Source of the DNA: Undibacterium sp. Jales W-56
GTDB taxonomy: Bacteria; Pseudomonadota; Gammaproteobacteria; Burkholderiales; Burkholderiaceae_D
Assembly (NCBI RefSeq): GCF_025548535.1
Contig: NZ_JAJLQW010000001.1
Span: 124,001-188,000 of the forward strand
Reading direction: 5' to 3'
DNA: 64,000 bases
Program-made: the position numbers and the translations under genes
Part shown: positions 35,825 through 47,304 of the stretch, one piece after another
Layout: each line of letters opens with the position of its first letter
Numbering within the stretch: position 1 is the stretch's first letter
The notes under the pieces: generated by a model
The model's database searches: none
What the model was told of the DNA's origin: nothing
Seen by the model: only the letters and a program-made list of their open reading frames with translations

Positions 35825-36253
35825 GTGTTCCAAGGGGCGTCCTCACTTAATCTCGATGCAAAAGGCAGAATGACTGTGCCTTCCCGGCATCGCGACGCCC
35901 TGAGCCTGCAATGCGAGGGACGTATTACCCTGACCCGCCATCCAGATGGCTGTCTGCTGTTATTTCCTCGTCCTACCTGGGAAGCGCACCGCGAAAAAAT
36001 CGCTGCTTGGCCGATTCAGGCACGTGATTGGAAGCGTATCTTCCTCGGCAATGCCTCCGATGTCGAGATGGATGGCGCCGGCCGTATTCTGGTGGCGCCG
36101 GAATTGCGCAACGCCGTCAGTATGCAGCGCGATGTGATGCTGCTTGGCATGGGCACGCATTTCGAAATCTGGGATGCGGCACGCCTGGCCGAAAATGAGG
36201 CGAAAGCCATCGCCAGCGGTGCGCCCGAAGCGCTCAGCAATTTTTCTTTCTGA
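35825..36253 (+). CDS. mraZ: Transcriptional regulator MraZ
   Basis: The 142-residue protein has two SpoVT/AbrB-like repeats with the family motif: [15 protein letters not shown] (about residues 10-24) and [14 protein letters not shown] (about 80-93). MraZ is a ring-forming DNA-binding protein that represses its own promoter and so modulates the dcw cluster. It starts at GTG 35825 behind AAAGG. It lies first in the cluster, 7 bp before rsmH. Repeats matching its known operator lie upstream. Confidence 0.96.
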   Translation: MFQGASSLNLDAKGRMTVPSRHRDALSLQCEGRITLTRHPDGCLLLFPRPTWEAHREKIAAWPIQARDWKRIFLGNASDVEMDGAGRILVAPELRNAVSMQRDVMLLGMGTHFEIWDAARLAENEAKAIASGAPEALSNFSF

Positions 36254-36260
36254 GCGGCAC

Positions 36261-37220
36261 ATGATAGCGAGTCCAGCGCAAGAGTTCACGCACCAGACGG
36301 TGCTGCTGAATGAGGCCGTCGATGCGCTTGACCTGAGCGGCGATCGCGCTGCCGGCATCGTCGTGGATGGCACTTTCGGTCGCGGCGGGCATAGCCGCAA
36401 AATCTTAGAGCGTCTTAATGCTGCCGGCCGCCTGATCGCTTTTGATAAAGATACCCAGGCGATCGCCAATGCCCAGCAAATTCAGGATCCCCGCTTCGTT
36501 ATCGTGCACGACAGTTTTGCCACGATGGCGGATGCCTTGGCGGATTTGGGCATCGCAAGTGTCGATGCTATTTTGATGGATCTGGGAATCTCTTCGCCCC
36601 AGGTTGACGATGCTGCACGCGGCTTTAGTTTCAGGGCAGATGGTCCGCTGGATATGCGCATGGACACTACGCGCGGTATTTCGGCAGCAGAATGGCTGGC
36701 GACCGAAGATGAACAAAAAATCAGGGAGGTTATAAAAAATTATGGGGAAGAACGGTTTGCTTTTCAGATTGCAAAGGCGATTGTTGCTCGCCGGGCGATC
36801 GAGCCCATTTCAAGTACTCGACAACTTGCCGAGATCGTCGCAAACACCGTCAAAACTCGCGAGAAGGGCAAAGACCCGGCAACTCGCACCTTTCAGGCTA
36901 TACGGATTTTCATCAATAAGGAACTGGAAGATCTCGAGATAGGTCTGGCTGGCGCGTATGAGCGCCTGGCGCCTTATGGGCGGATGTCGGTCATCAGTTT
37001 TCATTCGCTCGAAGACAGAATCGTCAAGCAATTCTTCGCATCGAAAGTGACCCTGGCCCAGCCGCATCGCCGTTTGCCGATTCGTTCGGTCGATTTACCG
37101 CAGCCCGAGATGCGTCTGATCGCCAAGATCAAACCGTCGGATGCGGAAATTGCGGCAAATCCAAGAGCGCGCTCGGCGATCTTGCGCGTGGCAGAACGTT
37201 TACCAGGAGTGGCGCAATGA
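36261..37220 (+). CDS. rsmH: 16S rRNA m4C1402 methyltransferase RsmH
   Basis: The 319-residue enzyme (formerly MraW) N4-methylates C1402 of 16S rRNA. Motifs include [13 protein letters not shown] at the N-terminus, the SAM site [12 protein letters not shown] and the C-terminal [14 protein letters not shown] chose ATG 36261; the open frame extends back into mraZ in another phase. It overlaps ftsL by 4 bp (ATGA), the first of a chain of couplings through the cluster. Confidence 0.97.
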   Translation: MIASPAQEFTHQTVLLNEAVDALDLSGDRAAGIVVDGTFGRGGHSRKILERLNAAGRLIAFDKDTQAIANAQQIQDPRFVIVHDSFATMADALADLGIASVDAILMDLGISSPQVDDAARGFSFRADGPLDMRMDTTRGISAAEWLATEDEQKIREVIKNYGEERFAFQIAKAIVARRAIEPISSTRQLAEIVANTVKTREKGKDPATRTFQAIRIFINKELEDLEIGLAGAYERLAPYGRMSVISFHSLEDRIVKQFFASKVTLAQPHRRLPIRSVDLPQPEMRLIAKIKPSDAEIAANPRARSAILRVAERLPGVAQ

Positions 37221-37492
37221 GTACGCGGCTGAATTTTTTACTCGGCGTGATCCTGATGCTATGCGCCTTGTCGCTGATTAATGCCCAGTATCAGGCCCGC
37301 CGTTTGTTCATCGAGTTAGAGCGCGCCCAGGCGCAAAGCCGTCAATACGAATTACAGTGGACCCAGCTCAAGCTCGATCAATCGACCTTCGGCAAGCATT
37401 CGCGTATCGAAGCAAATGCCAGTAAAGAACTGAATATGGTGCCGGTCACGCCGGAACGCACCCAATACCTGACTGCGGCAGGTGCCAATTGA
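37217..37492 (+). CDS. ftsL: Cell division protein FtsL
   Basis: A small bitopic protein (91 residues) with one membrane helix (about residues 6-24) followed by a periplasmic coiled coil ([23 protein letters not shown]). FtsL forms a complex with FtsQ and FtsB that activates FtsW/FtsI. Sequence conservation is low in the family; assignment rests on size, topology and position between rsmH and ftsI. Both ends overlap neighbouring genes. Confidence 0.92.
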   Translation: MSTRLNFLLGVILMLCALSLINAQYQARRLFIELERAQAQSRQYELQWTQLKLDQSTFGKHSRIEANASKELNMVPVTPERTQYLTAAGAN

Positions 37493-39252
37493 GCCGCGCT
37501 TCTACCATGTCTCGTACCGCCGCTGCTAAAGGCGTACCGTTTTCATCGAGTCCCTTGCTGGCAGTGAAGTTGCCGGTGTGGCGCTCGCGTCTGGTGTTGT
37601 TCTTCTTGTTTGCTGCATTCCTGGCGCTGATTGCACGTGCCTTATGGTTGCAGGGCATGAGCACCGAATTTTTACAAAAACAAGGTGCGAACCGCTATGC
37701 CCGTACCCTGGAGTTGCCGGCTACCCGGGGCCGCATCACTGATAGAAATGGCCAGGTACTCGCATCTTCGGTGCCGGTCAAAGCGGTCTGGGCGATCCCC
37801 GACGATGTTTTGGAAGCGCCGAAAGACAAGCTGCGTCAGCTCGCTGCCTTACTCGATATGCCGGAAGCTGAATTACGTAAGAAGCTCGATTCTGATCGCC
37901 AGTTCGTCTACCTGAAACGTCAGGTCGAAGCCGAAGTCGCTGAAAAAATCGTGGCGCTCGGCATCAACGGCATCGAGACGCGCAAAGAATACAAGCGCTT
38001 CTACCCGGAGGGTGAGGTCATGGCCCACGTGGTCGGCTTTACGAATGTAGAGGACATCGGCCAGGAAGGCATTGAGCTGGCCTCGGAAAAAAACCTCGCG
38101 GGCAAGACCGGCAATCGCCGCGTCATTAAAGATCGCCTGGGCCGGATTGTCGAAGATATCGAATCGATCCGCGAACCGCATGACGGCAAAGATTTAGCCC
38201 TCTCGATCGATAGCAAGGTGCAGTACATTGCGTATACGCATTTGAAAGAGGCGCTGGAAAAACACAAGGCCAAGGCCGGCGGTGCGGTTGTCTTGGATGT
38301 TAAAACCGGCGAGGTATTGGCGCTGGTTAATCTGCCTTCGTATAACCCGAATGACCGCTCGGTATTGACCGGTGCGCAATTGCGTAATCGTGTCATGACC
38401 GACACCTTTGAACCTGGTTCGACGATGAAACCATTCACCGTCGCACTGGCTCTGGAGACTGGACGCGTTACCCCGGATACGCCGATCCAGACGGCGCCCG
38501 GCAGCATGACGATTGGTACCGCGACTATCCATGACGCGCATAAGCAGGGCGTCCTGACCGTCGCCCAAGTCATACAAAAATCATCGAATATCGGCACGGT
38601 AAAAATGGCATTGCAGATGCCGCCGCAAGAAATGTGGGAAATGTTCACCACCGTCGGTTTCGGTCAGCAACCTAAATTCGGTTTCCCCGGTGCGGTTGCC
38701 GGACGTTTGCGCAACTACAAAACCTGGCGTCCGATTGAGCAGGCCACCATGAGTTACGGTCACGGCGTTTCCGTGTCGCTGATACAGATGGCGCGTGCCT
38801 ACATGATTTTCGCCCGTAACGGCGACATCATTCCTTTGACGTTTCAGAAGTCGTCGGATCAGCCGCTGGGTCACCGTGTGATCTCTGAAAAAACCGCCCG
38901 GCAATTGCGCATGATGATGGAGACTGTGACTGAGCCGGGCGGCACCGCCACGCAAGCCCGTATTGCCGGTTACCGTGTCGCCGGCAAGACCGGTACCGCG
39001 CACAAACTGGAGGGCGGTCGCTATGTTAATAAATACGTGGGTGATTTCGTCGGCTTTGCACCGGTCTCGAATCCGCGGGTGATCGTCGCGGTGATGATCG
39101 ATGAGCCGACCAGCGGCGGTTACTACGGCGGCACTGTTGCTGCGCCCGTGTTTGCGACGATTACCGCCAACATTTTGCGTTCTATGAACGTTCCACCAGA
39201 TTCCAGTGTCACCAGCATTATTCCTGACAACAGTGTGCAGGAGAGTATGTGA
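37489..39252 (+). CDS. ftsI: Penicillin-binding protein 3, septal transpeptidase
   Basis: A 587-residue class B PBP: cytoplasmic tail, one membrane helix (about residues 34-53), pedestal domain and transpeptidase domain. The catalytic Ser is S311 in GSTMKPF; SSN (SSNIGTV) and KTG (GKTGTAHK) follow. It cross-links septal peptidoglycan with FtsW. The start is either TTG 37489, which overlaps the ftsL stop and has a CAGGTG site before it, or ATG 37507, six codons later. The stop overlaps the murE start. Confidence 0.96.
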   Translation: MSRASTMSRTAAAKGVPFSSSPLLAVKLPVWRSRLVLFFLFAAFLALIARALWLQGMSTEFLQKQGANRYARTLELPATRGRITDRNGQVLASSVPVKAVWAIPDDVLEAPKDKLRQLAALLDMPEAELRKKLDSDRQFVYLKRQVEAEVAEKIVALGINGIETRKEYKRFYPEGEVMAHVVGFTNVEDIGQEGIELASEKNLAGKTGNRRVIKDRLGRIVEDIESIREPHDGKDLALSIDSKVQYIAYTHLKEALEKHKAKAGGAVVLDVKTGEVLALVNLPSYNPNDRSVLTGAQLRNRVMTDTFEPGSTMKPFTVALALETGRVTPDTPIQTAPGSMTIGTATIHDAHKQGVLTVAQVIQKSSNIGTVKMALQMPPQEMWEMFTTVGFGQQPKFGFPGAVAGRLRNYKTWRPIEQATMSYGHGVSVSLIQMARAYMIFARNGDIIPLTFQKSSDQPLGHRVISEKTARQLRMMMETVTEPGGTATQARIAGYRVAGKTGTAHKLEGGRYVNKYVGDFVGFAPVSNPRVIVAVMIDEPTSGGYYGGTVAAPVFATITANILRSMNVPPDSSVTSIIPDNSVQESM

Positions 39253-40814
39253 TGACACGGCATAAAGAACCAATGACAGAAATTTTAAAATGGCTGAGAC
39301 AGTTGCCGGCCGTAACGCCGCGCTCGCATCTGAGTTCGGATTCGCGAGCGATTGTCAAAGGCGATGTGTTTTTCGCTTTCCCGATTAGCGGCAGTAATGG
39401 CGTCAGCGGCGACGGTCGTCGCCACATCCAGAACGCGGTCGATAACGGCGCGGTCGCCGTAGTCTACGAAGCGGATAATTTCACCTGGGACGCAGGTATC
39501 CGCCTACCGCATCTCGCCGTTGCCGGGTTGCAGGGCAAACTCGGATCGATTGCGAATGCCTGGTATGCAGAGCCTGATCGCGCCATGTTAACCGTCGCGG
39601 TGACGGGCACCAATGGTAAAACTTCTTGCTCGCAATGGCTGGCAAAAGCCTTGTCGCTGACAGGAAAAACCAGTGCGGTGATCGGCACCTTGGGTGTCGG
39701 TAATTACAAGGACGGGACACTGACGAACCTGGTCGAAACCGGCTTCACTACGCCCGACGCGATACAGTTGCAACGCCGGCTTGCCGATCTGCGCGATGCC
39801 GGAGCGAAGGCATTGGCGATTGAGGCATCTTCGATAGGCTTGCACCAGGGGCGCTTGAATGGCCTGCATGTTGACGTTGCCTTGCTGACCAATCTGACCC
39901 GCGATCACCTCGATTATCACGGCGATATGGCGACTTATGCCGCCGCCAAAACACAATTATTCGACTGGCCTGATTTGGGTGTCGCGGTGCTCAATCTCGA
40001 TGATGCCTACGGCGTTGAATTGGTGCAGCATCTGAACGCAAGTCGTTCAAAAAAACAAGTGGAAACCCGCGTGCTTGGCTACAGCCTGGAGCAAAAAGAA
40101 CATGACGCGGTTGAAGTGATTTATGCGAGCAATATCCGCACCCATCATGCCGGGACCAGTTTCCATGTCGATTCGCCGTTTGGTTCCGGGCAAGTCAAAA
40201 CGCAGATGATAGGCCGCTTCAATGTCAGCAATGTGCTGGGTGTATTGAGCGTGCTATTGGCCACCGGCGTGGCCTGGAGCAAAGCCGTCGGCGTCATCGA
40301 AAAACTGACCTCGGTTCCCGGTCGTATGCAGCAATTAGGCACGGCCGGTCATGTGATGGTAGTGATCGACTATGCCCACACCCCGGATGCTTTAGAAAAA
40401 ACTGTCCAGACTTTGCAGCAAGTCGCGCAAGAGCGCCATGGCGAATTATGGTGTGTGTTTGGTTGCGGCGGTGATCGCGATCCGGGCAAGCGTCCGCAGA
40501 TGGGCAGGATTGCCGAGCAAGCACAGCACGTCGTGGTCACCAGCGATAATCCGCGCACGGAAAACCCCGCCGACATCATTGCCCAGATACTCAAAGGTAT
40601 GAGCGGTACGCCGCAGGCGATAGAAGATCGCGCTTCGGCGATCCTGTATGCGATCAAACATGCCGGCAACAATGATGTGGTACTGCTGGCAGGCAAAGGC
40701 CATGAAAACTATCAGGACATTCATGGCAAGAAGTGGCCATTCTCCGATGAAGAACACGCAGCACTGGCGCTGGCAACTATCGCCACCAGCGGCAATATGA
40801 AGAGGAGCAGCTGA
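39252..40814 (+). CDS. murE: UDP-MurNAc-Ala-Glu:meso-diaminopimelate ligase MurE
   Basis: The 520-residue Mur ligase adds the third amino acid of the stem peptide. The ATP site GTNGKTS begins at residue 119. The DNPRTENP motif is the signature of meso-diaminopimelate (not lysine) specificity. ATG 39252 overlaps the ftsI stop (TGATG); an internal ATG at 39273 is a weaker alternative. The stop overlaps the murF start. Confidence 0.97.
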   Translation: MTRHKEPMTEILKWLRQLPAVTPRSHLSSDSRAIVKGDVFFAFPISGSNGVSGDGRRHIQNAVDNGAVAVVYEADNFTWDAGIRLPHLAVAGLQGKLGSIANAWYAEPDRAMLTVAVTGTNGKTSCSQWLAKALSLTGKTSAVIGTLGVGNYKDGTLTNLVETGFTTPDAIQLQRRLADLRDAGAKALAIEASSIGLHQGRLNGLHVDVALLTNLTRDHLDYHGDMATYAAAKTQLFDWPDLGVAVLNLDDAYGVELVQHLNASRSKKQVETRVLGYSLEQKEHDAVEVIYASNIRTHHAGTSFHVDSPFGSGQVKTQMIGRFNVSNVLGVLSVLLATGVAWSKAVGVIEKLTSVPGRMQQLGTAGHVMVVIDYAHTPDALEKTVQTLQQVAQERHGELWCVFGCGGDRDPGKRPQMGRIAEQAQHVVVTSDNPRTENPADIIAQILKGMSGTPQAIEDRASAILYAIKHAGNNDVVLLAGKGHENYQDIHGKKWPFSDEEHAALALATIATSGNMKRSS

Positions 40815-42208
40815 TGCAAGCGACCCTTCAGCAATTGTACGCAGCACTGAGTCATGCGCAGACCGATAACGACATGATTGGCGCTGGCAATATTGCGGTC
40901 AGCGGTTTGACTACCGACAGCCGCAAAGTGATGCCCGGCGATGTGTTCGTCGCCTTGCGCGGCGAGCATTTTGATGCGCATGATTTTTTGGCCGATGTGA
41001 TTGCTAAAGGTGCAGTGGCGGTAGTGGTTGAAAAAAAGCCAGCGAACTTGGATGTGCCGGCATTGGTGGTGCCGAATACGCTGGCCGCATTGCAGGACAT
41101 CGCGCGTTACTGGCGACAGCAATTTACTTTGCCGGTTATCGCGGTCACCGGCAGTAACGGCAAGACCACGGTCAAAGAAATGATCGCCTCGATTCTGAAT
41201 GCCCATGTCGGTGCTGAGCATAGTCTCGCCACCAGCGGCAATCTGAACAATGAGATCGGTGTGCCTTTGACCGTATTGCGTTTGAATGATACCCATCGCG
41301 CGGCGGTATTTGAACTGGGCATGAATCATCCCGGTGAAATCGCGGTGCTGGCATCGGTGGCGCAGGCAACAGTCGCGATGGTGAACAATGCCCAGCGTGA
41401 GCATCAGGAATTCATGCAAACCGTGCAAGCCGTTGCTGAAGAAAATGGAACGGTATTGCGTCAACTGCCCGCCAATGGCATTGCGGTATTTCCTGCCGAT
41501 GATATCTACTCGGATTTGTGGCGTACTTATGCCAATGAAACGGGACAGCGCAAGATCGTCACTTTCGGCCTGAGTGCAGACGCCGATGTCAGCGCGACTT
41601 ATCAAGTACAAAATTTTGGCAGCGAATTGCAGATGCGTATCGCAGGCAAACAAGTCAGCATCAGGCTTGCCGCTGCCGGTGTGCACAATGTGCGCAATGC
41701 TTTGGCCGCGGCGGCTTGCTGCCACAGTATTGGGGTATCGAACGAAATAATTGCCGCAGGCCTGCAAGCATTCAGTCCCGTGAATGGACGTCTGCAAAGC
41801 AAGCAGGCGCATAACGGCGCCCGCATCATTGATGACACCTATAACGCCAATCCGGATTCGGTACGTGCCGCAATCGATGTACTGGCACCTGCCGGAACAG
41901 CGGGCGTCCTGGTGCTCGGCGACATGGGTGAGGTCGGTGACGAGGGCCTCGCCTTTCACCAGGAAATAGGACGCTACGCCCAGGAGCATGGCATCGCCCA
42001 ATTGCTGACCTTGGGCGAGTTGGCGCAACACACGACACAGGCGTATGGCAGTGGAGCGCGTCATTTTACCGATGTCGCGGAACTGTGCGTCGCTCTCGAT
42101 GCGTCGATTGACGGCAATAGCGTCATCCTGATCAAGGGTTCCCGCTTCATGAAAATGGAACGTGTGGTTGCCCATCTGACTAAACAACAAACAATAGGAA
42201 ATCATTAA
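40814..42208 (+). CDS. murF: UDP-MurNAc-tripeptide:D-Ala-D-Ala ligase MurF
   Basis: The 464-residue Mur ligase attaches D-Ala-D-Ala to the UDP-MurNAc tripeptide. ATP motif GSNGKTT begins at residue 113; later [10 protein letters not shown] and [10 protein letters not shown] are typical MurF segments. It is preceded by GAGGAGCAG (ribosome-binding site) and overlaps murE by one base. The stop is separated from mraY by one base, so the coupling continues. Confidence 0.97.
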   Translation: MQATLQQLYAALSHAQTDNDMIGAGNIAVSGLTTDSRKVMPGDVFVALRGEHFDAHDFLADVIAKGAVAVVVEKKPANLDVPALVVPNTLAALQDIARYWRQQFTLPVIAVTGSNGKTTVKEMIASILNAHVGAEHSLATSGNLNNEIGVPLTVLRLNDTHRAAVFELGMNHPGEIAVLASVAQATVAMVNNAQREHQEFMQTVQAVAEENGTVLRQLPANGIAVFPADDIYSDLWRTYANETGQRKIVTFGLSADADVSATYQVQNFGSELQMRIAGKQVSIRLAAAGVHNVRNALAAAACCHSIGVSNEIIAAGLQAFSPVNGRLQSKQAHNGARIIDDTYNANPDSVRAAIDVLAPAGTAGVLVLGDMGEVGDEGLAFHQEIGRYAQEHGIAQLLTLGELAQHTTQAYGSGARHFTDVAELCVALDASIDGNSVILIKGSRFMKMERVVAHLTKQQTIGNH

Positions 42209-42209
42209 T

Positions 42210-43379
42210 ATGTTGCTTTGGTTAGCACAATTTTTTAAACAGGACCTCGGTTTATTGCGGGTCTTTGGTTTTATCACTTTCCGTGCGGTGTTTGCGACCA
42301 TGACCGCGATCTCTATCGGTATTTTTGCCGGTCCCGCAGTGATCCGTATGCTGACGCACTTGAAAGTTGGTCAGGCGGTACGCACCGATGGTCCGCAGAC
42401 ACATCTGATCAAATCCGGCACCCCGACCATGGGCGGTGTGCTGATTCTGATTTCTATCGGCATCTCGACTTTATTGTGGGCAGACCTGAGTAATCGTTTT
42501 ATCTGGATCGTCTTGATCGTCACCCTGGGTTTTGGCGCAATTGGCTGGGCCGATGACTATCGTAAAGTGGTCTACAAAGATCCGGAGGGCATGCGTTCGC
42601 GGGAGAAGTATTTCTGGCAATCGGTGATCGGTATCATCGCTGCTTTTTATCTCGCGTTCACGGTTTCCGCGCCGTCGAATACCAAGGTGCTTGAATTATT
42701 TGTCGCCTGGGTGCAGTCCGGCTTCAGCATGGACTTGCCGCCGAAAGCCGACTTGATCGTACCTTTCTTTAAATCGATCAGCTATCCGCTGGGCGTCTGG
42801 GGTTTTATCGCTCTGACTTATTGCGTGATTGTCGGTACCAGCAATGCGGTTAATTTTACCGATGGACTCGATGGTCTGGCGATCATGCCGACGATTATGG
42901 TGGGGTCGGCACTGGGATTATTTGCGTATCTGACCGGTAATGCCGGCTATGCAAAATACCTGTTGATACCGCACATCCCCGGTGCCGGCGAGCTATTGAT
43001 TTTCTGCGGCGCGATGGCGGGTGCCGGGCTGGCTTTCTTATGGTTCAACGCGCATCCGGCACAAGTTTTTATGGGCGATGTCGGCGCCCTGGCTCTGGGT
43101 GGGGCACTCGGCACAGTGGCGGTGATCGTCCGGCAAGAAATCGTTTTGTTCATCATGGGCGGTATTTTTGTGGTGGAAACCGTGTCGATTATTTTGCAAG
43201 TCGGTTATTTCAAATTCACGAAGAAGCGTTATGGCGTTGGTCGCCGTCTATTTTTGATGGCACCGCTGCATCATCATTTTGAGCAAAAAGGCTGGAAAGA
43301 AACGCAAGTTGTCGTGCGCTTCTGGATTATTTCGATGATGCTGGTATTGGTCGGTTTGTCTTCCCTCAAACTGCGTTAA
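42210..43379 (+). CDS. mraY: Phospho-MurNAc-pentapeptide transferase MraY
   Basis: A 389-residue polytopic enzyme (about ten helices) that transfers phospho-MurNAc-pentapeptide to undecaprenyl phosphate, giving lipid I. Conserved acidic motifs are visible: [17 protein letters not shown] and [15 protein letters not shown], plus the HHHFE loop near the C-terminus. It is followed by a 48-bp gap before murD. Confidence 0.98.
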   Translation: MLLWLAQFFKQDLGLLRVFGFITFRAVFATMTAISIGIFAGPAVIRMLTHLKVGQAVRTDGPQTHLIKSGTPTMGGVLILISIGISTLLWADLSNRFIWIVLIVTLGFGAIGWADDYRKVVYKDPEGMRSREKYFWQSVIGIIAAFYLAFTVSAPSNTKVLELFVAWVQSGFSMDLPPKADLIVPFFKSISYPLGVWGFIALTYCVIVGTSNAVNFTDGLDGLAIMPTIMVGSALGLFAYLTGNAGYAKYLLIPHIPGAGELLIFCGAMAGAGLAFLWFNAHPAQVFMGDVGALALGGALGTVAVIVRQEIVLFIMGGIFVVETVSIILQVGYFKFTKKRYGVGRRLFLMAPLHHHFEQKGWKETQVVVRFWIISMMLVLVGLSSLKLR

Positions 43380-43427
43380 TTCTATTCAAGACGAAGCATC
43401 ATAGACGACACAATTTAAAAGAGCATC

Positions 43428-44966
43428 ATGGATTTTTCTGGCAAACACGTATTGGTATTAGGTCTGGGCGAAAGCGGTCTGGCCATGGCGCAATGGTTAT
43501 TGCGTTGTGGTGCACGCTTGCGCATCGCCGATACCCGTGCCAAGCCTGATCGTCTTGACATGCTCAATGCGATATCGTCCGATATTGAATTTGTCAGCGG
43601 CGAATTTACGCCGGCTTTGCTCGATGGAATTGACGCGCTTGCAGTCAGCCCGGGATTGTCGCCGTTGCGCGAATTGTCTGTACTGCTGCCAGAAGCGAAG
43701 CAAAAAAATATTCCGCTGTGGGGTGAGATTGAATTATTCGCCCAAGCCCTGGCGGACTTAAAAGCCGAACGTAATTACACACCGAAAATCATTGCGATCA
43801 CCGGTACCAACGGCAAAACCACAGTGACCAGTCTGGTCGGCTTGTTATGTCAGCGTGCCGGGCTTTCGACCAAAGTCGCGGGCAATATCAGTCCTGCGGT
43901 GCTCGATGTATTGCGCGAAGAATTAGAGCGTGAAGAGTTGTCGCATGAGGGGCTGGAGTGCGGCGATTTGCCGCAGGTCTGGGTGCTCGAATTATCGAGT
44001 TTCCAACTGCATACGACGTTTAGTTTGGAGCCGGATGTTGCAACGGTATTGAATATCACTCAGGATCATCTGGACTGGCATGGCGATCTGGCGGCGTATT
44101 GCGCGGATAAAGCCCGTATTTTCGGTACGCAGGCAGTGCAGGTGTTGAACCGCGATGATGCCTTGGTGATGGCGATGGCGCGGCCAGATGCCGGCTTCAT
44201 CAGTTTTGGCATCTCAGCCCCTGAACATGCAAACGACCTGGGTTTGCTGAATGAGCACGGTATGACCTGGCTGGCGGCGGCAGTGGCCAGTGACGATGCG
44301 CCAGTCACTGGTCGTCGCAAGAAAAAAGAAATCGAAGAAATTCCATTTACCATCTCGCGTTTAATGCCGGTCGATGCTTTGAAGATTCGCGGTCAGCACA
44401 ATGCCTGCAATGTCCTTGCGGCGTTAGCTTTGTGTCGGGCGATTGGTTTGCCGTTTGCGCCCTTACTGCACGGCGTTCGTGAATATCAAGGCGAGCCGCA
44501 CCGCGTCGAAGTGGTGGCGACGGTTGCCGGAGTGACATATGTCGATGATAGCAAGGGCACCAATGTGGGCGCGACCGTCGCTGCGCTCAAGGGATTGGGG
44601 CATGAACTCAGCGCGGGTACTGATTTCAGTAAGCGCATCATTCTGATTGCCGGCGGCGATGGCAAGGGGCAGGATTTTTCTCCTCTGAACGCTGAGATCG
44701 CCCAGTTCGCCAAAGCGGTTTTGCTGATCGGTAAAGACGCCGATGAGATTCGTCAGGCCATTCAACAGAGTCGGGTCGCGGTCACCGATCATGCGACCCT
44801 GGAATCCGCGGTGCAAGCGGCCGCAGGGCTGGCAATTGAAGGCGATGTCGTCTTATTGTCGCCTGCCTGCGCAAGCCTGGATATGTTCCGCAACTACGGA
44901 CATCGTGCCCAGGTATTTGTCGATGCGGTGAAAGAAATCGGTCTTTCCAGCGGCGAGGTGTTCTGA
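43428..44966 (+). CDS. murD: UDP-MurNAc-L-alanine:D-glutamate ligase MurD
   Basis: The 512-residue ligase adds D-glutamate. The Rossmann-like N-terminus ([14 protein letters not shown]) and ATP motif GTNGKTT (from residue 126) are clear. It is about 70 residues longer than E. coli MurD, with extra charged segments around residues 163-180 ([13 protein letters not shown]) and 285-305 ([10 protein letters not shown]). Long MurDs are common in Burkholderiales. The stop overlaps ftsW by one base. Confidence 0.96.
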   Translation: MDFSGKHVLVLGLGESGLAMAQWLLRCGARLRIADTRAKPDRLDMLNAISSDIEFVSGEFTPALLDGIDALAVSPGLSPLRELSVLLPEAKQKNIPLWGEIELFAQALADLKAERNYTPKIIAITGTNGKTTVTSLVGLLCQRAGLSTKVAGNISPAVLDVLREELEREELSHEGLECGDLPQVWVLELSSFQLHTTFSLEPDVATVLNITQDHLDWHGDLAAYCADKARIFGTQAVQVLNRDDALVMAMARPDAGFISFGISAPEHANDLGLLNEHGMTWLAAAVASDDAPVTGRRKKKEIEEIPFTISRLMPVDALKIRGQHNACNVLAALALCRAIGLPFAPLLHGVREYQGEPHRVEVVATVAGVTYVDDSKGTNVGATVAALKGLGHELSAGTDFSKRIILIAGGDGKGQDFSPLNAEIAQFAKAVLLIGKDADEIRQAIQQSRVAVTDHATLESAVQAAAGLAIEGDVVLLSPACASLDMFRNYGHRAQVFVDAVKEIGLSSGEVF

Positions 44967-46186
44967 TGAAACAAGCCATTCTGTCATTCAGTAAGTGGCT
45001 GCCGTTTTCGGCAGAGCCAGCTGCCGCGTCGCATTTGGCGAAACGCTCGAAGATGATGGAATACGACCAGCCGCTGGTCTGGGTCACCTTGATTCTGATG
45101 TTGTTCGGTATGGTCATGGTGTATTCGGCATCAATCTCTTTGCCGGATTCGCCTAAATATGCGAACTATAAAAATACCCATTTCCTGATGCGTCAGACCA
45201 TGTTTGTGATGGTCTCTCTGATCGCGGGTTTGTTCGTATTCAGGATTCGTATCTCGACCTGGCAAAAAATCGCGCCTTATTTATTCGTGGCGACCTTGAT
45301 TCTGTTGGTTGCCGTATTGGTCCCTGGACTTGGCAAAGGCGTCAACGGCGCGAAGCGCTGGTTATCTTTTAAAGTATTCAATCTGCAGCCATCCGAGTTG
45401 ATGAAATTGTTTGTGGTCCTGTATGCCGCCGATTACACCGTGCGCAAACAGGAATACATGCACAAATTGACCAAGGGTTTTTTACCGATGGCCGCAGCGG
45501 TCGGAGTTGTTGGTCTATTGCTGTTGCTGGAACCCGATCTCGGCGCATTTGGTGTGATTGTCTGCATCGCCATGGGCATTTTGTTTTTAGGCGGCGTCAA
45601 CGGTATCTGGTTCGGTGGAATCGCTGCAACACTGGTTGGTATTTTCAGCCTGGTTATTCTGTTGTCGCCATGGCGGCGCGAGCGTATTTTTGCCTATCTG
45701 AATCCATGGCAGGAAGAGAACGCTTTAGGCAAGGCATATCAACTCTCGCATTCATTGATCGCCTTTGGCCGCGGCGAATTATTCGGTGTTGGTCTTGGCG
45801 CGAGCGTGGAGAAATTGCATTACCTGCCGGAAGCGCATACCGACTTTTTATTAGCGGTGATTGGTGAAGAACTCGGTTTTGTCGGCGTACTCGCGGTGAT
45901 CCTGTTATTTTACTGGATATTAAAACGCGCCTTTGAAATTGGTCGTCAGGCGATTGCGCTGGATCTGACCTTTGCGGGTTTAACCGCAAAAGGCATCGGT
46001 ATCTGGATCGGTGTCCAGGCCTTCATCAATATGGGCGTGAACCTGGGCTTGCTGCCAACCAAAGGGCTGACTTTGCCGTTGATGAGTTACGGCGGTTCCG
46101 GCGTCTTGATCAATTGTGTGGGATTGGCGATTTTGCTCAGAATCGATTATGAAAACCGTATCCTGATGCGCGGGGGGCGGATATGA
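44966..46186 (+). CDS. ftsW: Septal peptidoglycan glycosyltransferase FtsW
   Basis: A 406-residue SEDS-family membrane protein with ten predicted helices and a cytoplasmic N-terminal extension of about 30 residues. Family segments include [15 protein letters not shown] and the late loop [16 protein letters not shown]. FtsW polymerises lipid II together with FtsI. It overlaps murG by 4 bp (ATGA). Confidence 0.97.
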   Translation: MKQAILSFSKWLPFSAEPAAASHLAKRSKMMEYDQPLVWVTLILMLFGMVMVYSASISLPDSPKYANYKNTHFLMRQTMFVMVSLIAGLFVFRIRISTWQKIAPYLFVATLILLVAVLVPGLGKGVNGAKRWLSFKVFNLQPSELMKLFVVLYAADYTVRKQEYMHKLTKGFLPMAAAVGVVGLLLLLEPDLGAFGVIVCIAMGILFLGGVNGIWFGGIAATLVGIFSLVILLSPWRRERIFAYLNPWQEENALGKAYQLSHSLIAFGRGELFGVGLGASVEKLHYLPEAHTDFLLAVIGEELGFVGVLAVILLFYWILKRAFEIGRQAIALDLTFAGLTAKGIGIWIGVQAFINMGVNLGLLPTKGLTLPLMSYGGSGVLINCVGLAILLRIDYENRILMRGGRI

Positions 46187-47295
46187 GCGCAAAGAAATTA
46201 CTGATCATGGCGGCAGGAACCGGCGGTCATATTTTCCCCGGCCTGGCAATTGCCGAAACCATGCAGGCACGTGGCTGGCAAGTGTCCTGGCTCGGCACTG
46301 CGACCGGAATGGAAAATCAGATTGTGCCTCAGCATGGCGTCACGATGGATACCATCGCTTTTTCCGGTATGCGGGGCAAAGGTGTGCGGCATAGCCTGAC
46401 AGGCGCGTTTAGACTGCTTGCCAGCTTTTTTCACTGCATGCGAATTTTAGGCAAGCGTCAACCGGACGTCGTCTTGGGCATGGGCGGTTATGTAACGGTG
46501 CCGGGCGGTGTGATGGCTGCCTTGCGCGGCAAGCCTGTGGCGCTGATGAATGCGGATGCTGCCATGCTGTTATCGAACAAATTGCTGCGCCCGATTGCCA
46601 AGCGCGTGTTGTTTGGCCTGCCTTCCAGCGGCTTCGCGCAAGACAAAAAAATGCAGGTTACCGGCAATCCGATTCGCAAGGAAATATGCGCGCTGGCGGC
46701 ACCGGCACAACGCTATGCTAATAGAAGCGGGGCTTTAAAGATATTGATTGTCGGCGGCAGTCTTGGCGCACAGGCCTTGAACGACACTGTGCCAGCGGCT
46801 TTGGCGCTGATTCCGGAGCAGGACAGGCCGCAAGTCACGCATCAGTCCGGAAAAAAACATATTGACGCCTTGCGTGCACGTTATGCCGCTGAGAACGTTA
46901 AAGCCGAGGTGCTGGATTTTATTGACGACATGCCGCGTCGTTATGCCGAGGCAGATCTGGTGATTTGCCGTGCCGGTGCAATTACTGTATCTGAACTTAC
47001 CGCTGCCGGTGTGGCCAGTATTCTGGTGCCTTTCGTCGCTTCGAGTACCTCGCATCAGAAAGACAATGCGCAATGGATGGCCGACCAGAAGGCGGCGGTT
47101 TATTTGCCGCAAAGCGAATTAAGTGCAACAGCCCTGGCGGCAAGCTTGCAAAGCATCACAAGAGAACAATGCCTGGCAATGGCAGAGACCGCCTACGGCT
47201 TGGGGCAGCGGCAAGCCAATGAAACCATTGCGCAAGTGTTAGAACAGTTGGTGTGTGCCAATCAGGTAAGCAAATCAGGTGAGCAAGTCAGATGA
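46183..47295 (+). CDS. murG: UDP-GlcNAc:lipid I GlcNAc transferase MurG
   Basis: The 370-residue GT-B glycosyltransferase makes lipid II on the cytoplasmic face. It has the N-terminal glycine-rich loop [11 protein letters not shown], the C-terminal-domain [11 protein letters not shown] and the sugar-nucleotide-binding [14 protein letters not shown]. It starts within the end of ftsW and ends 9 bp before murC. Confidence 0.97.
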   Translation: MSAKKLLIMAAGTGGHIFPGLAIAETMQARGWQVSWLGTATGMENQIVPQHGVTMDTIAFSGMRGKGVRHSLTGAFRLLASFFHCMRILGKRQPDVVLGMGGYVTVPGGVMAALRGKPVALMNADAAMLLSNKLLRPIAKRVLFGLPSSGFAQDKKMQVTGNPIRKEICALAAPAQRYANRSGALKILIVGGSLGAQALNDTVPAALALIPEQDRPQVTHQSGKKHIDALRARYAAENVKAEVLDFIDDMPRRYAEADLVICRAGAITVSELTAAGVASILVPFVASSTSHQKDNAQWMADQKAAVYLPQSELSATALAASLQSITREQCLAMAETAYGLGQRQANETIAQVLEQLVCANQVSKSGEQVR

Positions 47296-47304
47296 GATCG
47301 AGCT

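Noticed and set aside
40721-42301. A 526-codon open frame on the minus strand opposite murF
   Set aside because: It lies wholly antisense to a well-supported gene, has no family features, and its composition is what the reverse frame of a GC-biased gene gives.
43428-44966. Extra segments in MurD as a domain insertion of interest
   Set aside because: Short charged insertions are common in Burkholderiales MurD; catalytic motifs are normal.
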